This document shows, in pieces, positions 1 to 8,500 of a stretch of 64,000 nt of DNA. Source of the DNA: Verpa conica. Taxonomy: Eukaryota; Ascomycota; Pezizomycetes; Pezizales; Morchellaceae. A program made the translations under genes and the position numbers. The first letter of the stretch is position 1. Each line of letters begins with the position of its first letter. The notes beneath the pieces are model-generated. The model had not been told where the DNA came from. It did no database searches and saw only the letters and a program-made list of their open reading frames with translations. The stretch lies in contig JAUFSD010000007.1 of NCBI GenBank assembly GCA_033030425.1, positions 1-64,000 on the forward strand, read 5' to 3'.

Positions 1-914
1 CACTGTCCACGTCATCATTGCTAACCGAGATTAGATTAACACACCCACTCGGTTGGACGAATTACCCCAACGGGTAACTCTCCCAACCGACGGGACAACA
101 ACTCCCGGACCGAGGTCCGGCGGCCCTGTCTCATGGTATGCGACGTCGAAGGCTGCTACGGATCAGGAAGGACAATGCAGCCCCTGAGTAGTTTTAGTAG
201 TTCTGCCTACTAACGAAACCGGTGTCACCTAGGTGTGACGCATCTCCCTCGGCCCAACGGGGATCCGACCGGAAACTTTTATTTCCGTGCTTCCACAGGT
301 ATGTTATTATATATACCGCCCCTTCGCTGATTGAGGAGTATAGAAATTATACGAAACGCCATCGCTATTCCACAGTAGCAAACCGTCTCAGCGCAAGTTA
401 TTCTTTACTCCTTCCCCATCCTATCTATATAAAAAAGCTTCGCTTTTTTACACTTACAGGCCGAGTGATATCTCGTGACTCGTGCGACTGCGCAAGCAGG
501 CAGGCAATAGGCAAGCAAGCAGGCGACGCCATAGAGACGTCAGAGAGAGACCCCAGGCAGTTAGGCAGGCTGCAAGGCGTCGCGCAGGTCAATATGCAAC
601 TCTACACCGCGCACGTGGTCGGAGCTCGAGTGATCGGGCAACGGCCTGCAGTGGCGCGCGAGGCGAGAGGCAAGCGAGGAAGTACCCGACTATGTCGGGT
701 ACATATTGAGAGAGCTTGTGACCGCTAAGACACTGTCTCGTTGTCCTCTCTAGAAATATAGATACGCGCACTACAAAAGTCGCCAAAACCTCGCTACCAG
801 CCGAAAACCGCCATGGATCGGGCAGGTCGCCGGCTGCGCAGAAAGCAGCGCGGCCGACGTCTGCAGCAGGCCGAGGGCAGGTAGGGGAGTGGGGCTGCGG
901 CGCAAAAGGGTGCA

Positions 915-980
915 TATGGGGGGGGGTCTATGGGGGGGTCTATGGGGGGAGTCTATGGGGGGGGGTCTATGGAGGGGGTC
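915..980. repeat. G-rich ~12-14 bp tandem repeat
   Basis: Five head-to-tail copies of a TAT-G(n)-TC unit, with G runs of about 5-9 bases. The run lengths vary from copy to copy, as expected for slippage. The plus strand could form G-quadruplexes. Confidence 0.85.
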
Positions 981-1071
981 CTTGCGCGCAGGGAAGCGAG
1001 GGTTAGGTGAACCTTATTTCCCTCGATCGAAGGAAATCAATGGGAGGTGGCGCAATATTGCTTAGTGGCGC

Positions 1072-1158
1072 CTATAAAGTCGCTTTTAATTATGGCGCCA
1101 TCTATAAAGTCGCTTTTAATTATGGCGCCATCTATAAAGTCGCTTTTAATTATGGCGC
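1072..1158. repeat. 30-bp tandem repeat, three copies
   Basis: Three almost identical 30-bp units starting at 1072, 1102 and 1132, each containing CTATAAAGTCGCTTTTAATT. Because the period is a multiple of three, both strands show open frames with a repeated 10-residue peptide. I regard those frames as by-products of the repeat, not genes. Confidence 0.9.
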
Positions 1159-1917
1159 ACATAGTGGCGCTGCCAGATAAGGCAGGTGCTGCTAGTCTCG
1201 GCAGCGCTTGGCGCTCCCCCACGGAAAATGACCACCCCTTCTAATGTATATATGGATGTAAAAACCATGGAGTTTAGCTATTCTAAATGTATGGGTCGAT
1301 TCGCCTTCCTTTTCTCTATCGATCCCTGCTTTCAGCGCCCGGAAAACCCCAGGCTATATAAGGACTAACTGTGACTTTTCCGCTATTATAGAGATATTAA
1401 TTAAGGGTTCTGTGGGAATTGGCTGTAGACTATATACTATCTATGGGGCTTTTTGTGGAGGCGTCTTTATTTGGGTGCGTCGAAGCGTAAAGCAGTTTAC
1501 TTGTTAGTAGTGGACATCCGTTGCAGGTGGATTTTGTTGTGAGTGTCAAGAGTTTCAAATTACATGGAGTTTCTATTGATTTCTCTATCCGACCGTTAGC
1601 ACCGCACCCTTTGTTGAGTTCGAGACAGAACAATCCATAGATAAACTAGAAGTAATATTATATACATTCAATCCACTTGTATCAATCTGGGATAGCTCGT
1701 CCATATCTCCTACGCTTATTTCACGCGCTTTTTTGCGCTTTCAACCTCGTCATTGGCATTTATTTGAGTTTGTTGGTCGATAGTCCTCCGCTAATGGTAT
1801 TACCAGGGTTTTGATTCCCAGAGGTAGAAATGAGGTCTAAAGTTGGGGATCTGACCTCGGCGCAGTGTTGATGTTCGGGCTAGAAATTTTTCTTATGTTA
1901 GCAACGACGAATAACCC

Positions 1918-2847
1918 CTAGACCGCCCCCAGAATCCCTTCCGCAAAGCCCTGCCCGTTACACAAGAGACTTACCACGTCCAATAACGCTACAGAGACTA
2001 AACTTGGTAACTCTTGTTGAGAGCCCTCACCACCACTATCGTTACCGTCCTCCATATGTCCCTCATCTTCGAGGGTAGCCTCTATTATATCCTCCTCTTC
2101 CTCTTCCTCTTCCTCTTCATCATCGCCTTCATCCTGTCCCCCCCTCCATACCCACAAGGGCCTCCACCGAGTTTTCTCATCGAGAGACGGAACACCCACC
2201 TCCCTACTAAAGGACCACTTGAATTTGACTTTACGGTACCATATACCAAACATCTGCTCACCTGGTATATCCAGGATACTTACTATACCATAACTAGTGT
2301 CCTTAGTGTATCTAGCCCCGGTGGCAAGACTTATCGTTGTGTCCAGGATTGCAAGTCCAGCAGGGACCATCGGTACCTCAATGCCACTAGTCCCTTTTCT
2401 TGTGGAAGAGTCGCTTTTGGTAAGCTTTGCATCTCTAAGAATGAAGAATCCGACAAGTAGATAAATATCCAGTCTGTCATTCAATGCCTTTTCTAGCCAT
2501 GCACGTGTCTTGGATGTGCCGCATGCGTCGTGAAACCAAGTGTTTTGGTTCTTGAGCTTATGGGTCGTGAATTGCGGGGCTTCTAAGGTAGAGGTGCTTT
2601 TGTTCCGTTTTTCATGGGAGAAGGAGAGAATATCGGATAGAAACGTTCGAAATCTCGACGTTTTTGTGGACGCACGCGTCTCGTGGAAACCTCCATACTC
2701 TTCAATATCGATTTCGGTGGTCGTCGGTCGGTCTTGGAGCGGATCATGTGTTTCTTGGTATGTGTCTTCTGGATTGACAATTAGGCAGCCAAGGCGAAGT
2801 GATTTGGGTGATCGGAAATTTGGCGGTGGGAAACCCTTCGACGACAT
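1918..2847 (-). CDS. orphan fungal protein with acidic C-terminal tract
   Basis: An uninterrupted frame of about 309 codons. I prefer the second in-frame ATG (2845-2847, protein starting MSSKGFPPPNF) over the one eight codons upstream. I do not recognise a named domain. Visible features are an N-terminal segment SPKSLRLGCLIVNPED, a hydrophobic strand-like block LDIYLLVGFFILRDAKLT near residue 130, a second conserved-looking block MFGIWYRKVKFKW, and then a run of nine glutamates inside a longer acidic stretch. There is no signal peptide or clear membrane helix. Length and layout recall a family of fungal hypothetical proteins with a Y-L-(V/I)-x-G motif, but that is from memory. The next intact gene is the TPR-CHAT gene, transcribed away from it 2.7 kb off, so an effector role is possible but unproven. 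Confidence 0.6.
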   Translation of the reverse strand: MSSKGFPPPNFRSPKSLRLGCLIVNPEDTYQETHDPLQDRPTTTEIDIEEYGGFHETRASTKTSRFRTFLSDILSFSHEKRNKSTSTLEAPQFTTHKLKNQNTWFHDACGTSKTRAWLEKALNDRLDIYLLVGFFILRDAKLTKSDSSTRKGTSGIEVPMVPAGLAILDTTISLATGARYTKDTSYGIVSILDIPGEQMFGIWYRKVKFKWSFSREVGVPSLDEKTRWRPLWVWRGGQDEGDDEEEEEEEEEDIIEATLEDEGHMEDGNDSGGEGSQQELPSLVSVALLDVVSLLCNGQGFAEGILGAV

Positions 2848-4238
2848 TGTGTAGAATTGTAAGTAAACCAAAGTAAATAGCTATATAGTTTCGCGATTTA
2901 GTGGGTGGAATCAAGCATCTCAATTTTGAGTTAATTATCAGGGTATGGTTCTTCTAGCAGCTTCCAAGACGGTTACGTACACAATGCCATATTAACTCAT
3001 GGAGCACACACTCTCGGCCTCAGTGGTGGACTAATTACCGGAGTGGATCAACACCAGCCGTAACGTATGCAGGAAGTCCGCCACGACCTTATTGAGCGTT
3101 TGCGCCCCGTTTGTTTTATGCGGAGGTATTTATGTGTTTTACGCGCAGATGATTATTCCTCGGGGCAGGTGAGAAGAACCTGAAAATGCAAGTCTTAATC
3201 TGCTAGTCGATAGGCATACTTCACTCACCAAAGACATCTCCTCGAATAATAACCCCTGCTTTGAGCAGTTATATGTTCAGGTTCTTCTTGCCTACCCCGA
3301 GTATTCAGGACCACGTGTTTAATACTATACTTGTAATTCTGAAGCGTTTCCGGAATATGGTGACTGGGAACGCTATATTGCTCACCAAGATCTACAAGAT
3401 ACATAATCCTTAGGTTTGGTCAATGATAAAATCTTATTAGCTCATATTGTGAGGTTTCCATTGATAGCTACAAGTACAAACACCACTAATTGAGCTTTGC
3501 GGTGGGCTGTGTGCGATAAAGCTGTCTGAATACCCTATTGGCTAGCAAAATTCCCGATCTCACTTAGGCGTCTTACTGAGACCTCTATTGTAGCTCGGAG
3601 GCATTTATCCTCATACGAATAAATGTCTCAACATAGATTAGCAATGACCCACTCCGTGAAATTGTTGGATCTCCGATCTAGAGTTTTCTACATCAGAGTT
3701 TCTGCCCCAGCCGCTGGATATTTTAAATCTCTCAAGCGAAGACCCCAGCATCAACTTTCACGTCATAGCCTGGTCTAGGCATTGGTGTTGTCTAGGCCCG
3801 TGCTTGAGATAGCGGTAGCCTTAGAACACGGTGGAAACCGATGTCCATAGGAGACATGAATATAAATGGTTATGATCGCCCTGTCTTGGAGTATATATAT
3901 CACTTTAGCGGGGTATTATTTACTGCCCTGAAGGTCGGTATACCAGGTCGAAGCACATAGTGCAGCCTTGTAAATACCAACCAATGGTTTTCAAAAGATA
4001 ATGGCGGCGATCATCATGCCACAGCGTTCATGCTGGGGTTCTCAGCCCAAAGGTGACCTGTAACCTTTTGCTGCTGGTGTTTTACTATTGTAGGGGGACA
4101 AAAATAACCACGTACTTGCATACAGCGAACGGTAAAAAAGATCGAGATGCGAGACACGAGAACAAGTGTTCCTATTCGTTCTTTAGGCTTTTGGCAAAGA
4201 TTATGGTAGTAGGGTTGGCCACAAGACCCTATTAGCAG
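2848..4238. other. gene-free interval with one inverted-repeat element
   Basis: No convincing coding region. It is the upstream flank shared by the divergent orphan gene and TPR-CHAT gene. The only structure I found is the inverted-repeat element at 3157-3303. Confidence 0.5.
3157..3303. mobile_element. 147-bp inverted-repeat (MITE-like) element
   Basis: Two 31-nt arms, 3157-3187 and 3273-3303, are inverted copies of each other with 5 mismatches. The shared core includes AGAAGAACCTGAA next to CTCGGGG. If the ends are trimmed by one base, the same trinucleotide ATT flanks both sides, which could be a 3-bp target duplication. The 85-nt interior has no coding capacity. Size and structure fit a short non-autonomous DNA transposon. 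No second copy was seen in the window, so mobility is not shown. Confidence 0.55.
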
Positions 4239-4610
4239 ATGCTGGTTTCTCGATCTTCTTTGCCGTATGCTGTAGCAACCAAGTTGAGCCCCATTGTGAC
4301 GCAACCCCCCCCGCTCCTTCCCACTATAACAAGCATAGAATGCCAGTTTCCCGCTCAAGTCATCAGAAACCTACTCCAAGCAAGCAAGCACTTAATCCCA
4401 TATAAGAGAGAGAAAATTGTTAGCCAGCATGATCTAGGGACTTCCCTTCGCCAAATCTCGCGTAACCTGAAAATCCCGGAGGCCACGGTTAGAGAAACTT
4501 GTAGAAAGGACTCGGAATGCAAAGATAGAAAAGAAAACACTGGGGGGAGATGTCGCGAGCAGCTCGGGAGATACACCAAAGAATTCCAAAGCGGACCAGC
4601 GCCTATGTAA
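4239..4610 (+). pseudogene. helix-turn-helix transposase relic
   Basis: The frame contains a stretch (about residues 55-90) with the pattern KREKIVSQHDLGTSLRQISR followed by NLKIPEATVRET. This matches the DNA-binding helix-turn-helix at the N-terminus of Tc1/mariner-type transposases: a basic helix, a G-x-S turn, and an I-x-R-x-L-x-I-P-x-(A/S)-T-V-R recognition helix. No DDE catalytic part follows. The frame instead runs into a ~110-bp sequence that is triplicated. I infer an old degraded transposon remnant. The ATG given by the frame is not necessarily meaningful. Confidence 0.4.
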
Positions 4611-4885
4611 GAAGGTTACCTTTGATATCTCCCCCACTAGACGATCGAGTCGATGTCGCGGGCAGCTCAAGAGATACCGGCCCGCTATAGACCAAGGGAT
4701 TCCAAAGCGGACCAGCGCCTACGTAAGAAGGTATTTGATATCTCCCCCACAAGAAGATCGAGTCGATGTCGCGGGCAGCTCAAGAGATACCGGCCCCCGC
4801 TATAGACCAAAGGATTCCAAAGCGGACCAGCGCCTACGTAAGAGGGTTACCTTTGATTTTGCCCGCACAAGGCAATCGAGTCGAT
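4551..4885. repeat. ~103-119 bp direct repeat, three tandem copies
   Basis: Copies start at 4551, 4654 and 4767, each beginning TGTCGCG(A/G)GCAGCTC and ending at ATCGAGTCGA. All share CCAAAGCGGACCAGCGCCTA. Lengths differ by small indels (about 103, 113 and 119 bp), so the array is not freshly made. The first copy overlaps the end of the helix-turn-helix relic, so the array was probably produced by local duplication of transposon-derived sequence. Confidence 0.85.
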
Positions 4886-5521
4886 CACGAGCGCGCGGAG
4901 GGACGATCTTACACAGCGATCTGTAACGGCGGGACTCTGGGGGTTCCTAGGTGACTTCGGTGGTACGGCGATTGGTGGGGATTCGTTAGAGTTTTCACGA
5001 AACTATCTAGAATTCGGGGGGACTTCGGCGGGAACAGTGTTTTGACAGTAAGCTCTTGGATACAAAAGGTCCAAGAGAAGACTAAATTCAATAGTAAAAC
5101 AAAGAAAGAGGAGATTGCGTAACCGGGAGAAATCTTCCATTGTTGAATAATTCTCGTTTAAAGCCGGAAGCGTTGGTTGCCATATGGGTGCATAGTTATT
5201 TTTGTCCCCCTCCTATAGAATACCTTCGATCTATGTAGGTAGGATGTGGCTCTTGGTGAGATCCTAATACTTGTCTATAAAATCGGCTGTCTAGGTATAC
5301 AGGGGCCACCAAGAGGCAGTATCTTACAAGAAAAAGGCTATATATTGCAAAAGGGAACCCCCAGAAGACATTGGCGGGGTAGATTTGCTCAACCAAACGA
5401 AACCAAGCAGGTCAAAAGAATCAACCAAGTAGCAGATTTAAAGGCAGAATCATTGCCAAACGTGAGAGACCTAGTTTCCGAGATTGTGAGAAGTTCTGGC
5501 ATCTAATCTGTTTCGAGATAG

Positions 5522-8500
5522 ATGGAGGAATCAACAACTAATAGCGGGCGCCCTCCATCAGATTGCAAAGATCTCATACACTACAATATATCCGAGACCA
5601 TTGAGATTATGGCTATGCTCCACAAGGATTTTACGGCAACCGGCGCCACTGGAGATATCGAGAACGCCATTAGTCTACTTCAATCGATAATTATAGATAA
5701 TCCTACATACAAAAGCCCCGGGCTTGAACCCCTACTATTGCACCTACAACGTTTAAAATCTAGATTGATACCCCACTTCGGCGCGTTTGAGGTATATTTC
5801 GAGGACGTCAGAAGAGAGTTAGCAGTAGCGCTAGGCCACAGTATAACATCTTATGGTTTGTACCGCATCCAGAAACTTCTTATCCGCCGCTTTAAGATAT
5901 CCGGAGGATTGGTGGATATCGAGCAGGCCATAAGACGAACTGAGGAGCTAGTCGCAGTAACACCTGAAGGTCACCTTGATCTGGGGGCGAGATTGGCTAT
6001 CTTGGGGGGACACGTATTCAACAAGTACACGCGGTCGAGGGCGATTGAGGACCTTGAAAAGAGTATTGAGCAAGCTGCCGAGGCGGTTAAGATAACACCG
6101 GTTGACCACCCCAACCAGGGAGACTGGCTGGACCTCCTGGGTATATACCTCAATCTCAGGTATGGGCGTTTAGGAAGCCTGGACGACCTCCAACAGTCGA
6201 TTGAGCGGGGTGAAGAAGCGGTAGAGGCAACGCCAGAGAATCACCCTGCTTACTTAAGCAGATTAGGAAACCTGGGCCACCACATCTGTAGTAGGTATGA
6301 AAGATTTGGGTATTTCGAAGACCTTGAAAAGGCCATCGGGTTGGCTGCTCAGGTAGCAGAAGACACTCCATTAAACCACCCTGACAGGCCACTCAGATTG
6401 AGCAACCTAGGCCAGCACTTTATCCTCCGGTATGAGCGATCAGCGGCTTTAGGGGATCTTGAGATGGCTATTGAACGAGCTTCCGAATCGGTTGAAGCGG
6501 CACCAGTAGATCACCCTTTACGAACAGTCTTCATGTGCAACTTGGGGAATTGCCTTGGCTTTCGGTACAAGCGATTAGGAGATTTAGAGGATCTTGAAAA
6601 GGCCATCCAGAAATCTACTGAGGCAGTTGAGGCAACCTTAGAAAGTGATCCTCGAAAGGCAGCAATGCTGAATACCTTGGGCCAGCACCTCATCATGAGG
6701 TACGAGAGACTAGGAGACGTGGAAGACCTTGCTGAGGGTATTGAAAAGACTGTTGAGGCTGTTAACGCTACAGCAGCAGATGATCCCAATCGAGCAGGCT
6801 GGTTGAATAATCTAGGAAACCACTTTGGAAGAAGGTACGAGCGGTTTGGAAACTTGGAGGATATTGAAAATGGTATTCAACGAGCCACCGAAGCACTTGC
6901 AGGGACGCCTGCAAATCACCCAGACCGAGCAAACGTGTTAAACAGCCTCAGTAACCACCTTAATAACAGGTACAAGAGGTTAGGGTCTTTAGAGGATCTT
7001 GGAAGAGCCATCGAAATGCTTTCTGAGACACTTGAGATCATACCAGCGAAGCACCCCGGTCGGGCAACACTCTTGAGTAGTCTGAGCAGCTTCATGAACA
7101 ACCGATACTTGAGGTTGGGGGGTTTGGAGGATCTTCAGAAGGCTATCGAGTGGATTACTGAGGCAATTGTTGAGACACCAATAAATCATCCTACTAGGCC
7201 CTCTTTGCTGAGTGGACTAGGCGGCTGCCTCAGTGACAGGTACAGACGATTAGGGGAGTTGGGCGACCTCGAAAAGGCCATCGAACTGGATTCTGAGGCA
7301 CTTGAAACAATATCAGTAAATAATCCTAGCCGCACGAATATATTAAACAATCTCAGTAACCACCTTACCGAAAGGCACGATCGGTTAGGGTCCTTAGAGG
7401 ACCTGGAAAAGGCTATTGGGCTACTCTCTAAAGCACTTGAAACAGTACCAGTAGATCAACCAAAGCGCGGATACATGTTAAGTAACCTCGGTATTCGTCT
7501 TAGGAGTAGGTATAAGAATCTGGGAGATTTGAAGGACCTTGAAGGGGCTATTGAGCTTGCTACTCAGGCACTTGTGGTAACATCAGCAAGCCATCCAAAT
7601 AGGGCGGACCTGTTGAGCAGCTTGGGTGACTATGTCCACGATAGATTCTCGCGACTAGGAGCTTTTGAAGACCTAGAAAAAGCTATTGAGCTAGCTCTCG
7701 GGGCACTTAAGATGACACCGGCGAATCACCCAGGCCGGGTAGGCCGTTTGAGCAGTCTCGGTATCTACCTCAAAGACAGATTCCTGCGGTTAAGATCTTT
7801 GGAGGACCTTGAAAATGTCGTTGAGCTAGCTACAGAGGCACTTGAGGCGACCTCAAGTAATCACCCAAGGAGGGCGATTTGTTTGAGTACCCTTAGTGAC
7901 GCTCTCATAACGAGATATGGACAGCTGGGGGTCTTGGAAGATCTTCAGAAGGCCGTTGAAATAGCTACACAGGCGGTTGAAGTATTACAAGGAGGCGATC
8001 ATATTGACCGAGCAGCCTTGTTAGGAAGATTGGGTGAAAGCATTCATATTAGGTACAAACGCTTGAGGGCTCCGGAAGATCTTGAAGAGGCTACCAAACG
8101 AACTACTGAGGCACTTATGGAAACACCAATCCACCACAAAAACCGCGCGCACGTCTTGAATAACCTAAGCGTCTGTCTTAGTGCCAAGTATGAAGTTTAT
8201 GGACATTTGAATGATCTCGAGAGGGCTATCGAACGAGCTACCGAAGCAGTTGAAGCAATACCAGTAGGGGATCGCGACCGGGCAGGCTGGCTGAGCAATC
8301 TGAGTAGCTGTATTCGTACAAGGTACGAGCGGCTGGGAGATTTGAACGATCTAGCGAAGGCCATCGAGAAGGCCTCTGAGGCAGTCGAGACTACATCAAT
8401 AGATGACTATAACGACGATTGGGCACGTAAACTGAATAGCTTGAGCATTTTGTTCATCACTAGGTACAAATTGCTAGGAGCCTTGGAAGATCTCCAGAAC

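Larger units (their letters stand above)
1..1917. other. gene-free interval with two short tandem repeats
   Basis: I see no reading frame here that resembles a known protein. The open frames are short, overlap on both strands and look like chance. The interval holds a G-rich 12-bp repeat, a 30-bp tandem repeat (both listed separately) and a short perfect hairpin at 682-702 with 9-bp arms and a 3-nt loop. Confidence 0.5.

Noticed and set aside
222..915. Overlapping open frames on both strands of 60-168 codons
   Set aside because: They overlap one another, show no domain-like pattern and lie in sequence with short CAGG/GCAA repeats. I regard them as chance frames.
2014..2854. Plus-strand frames opposite the orphan gene, including a Leu/Phe-rich one
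   Set aside because: They are antisense shadows. The Leu/Phe run is the complement of the poly-glutamate tract.
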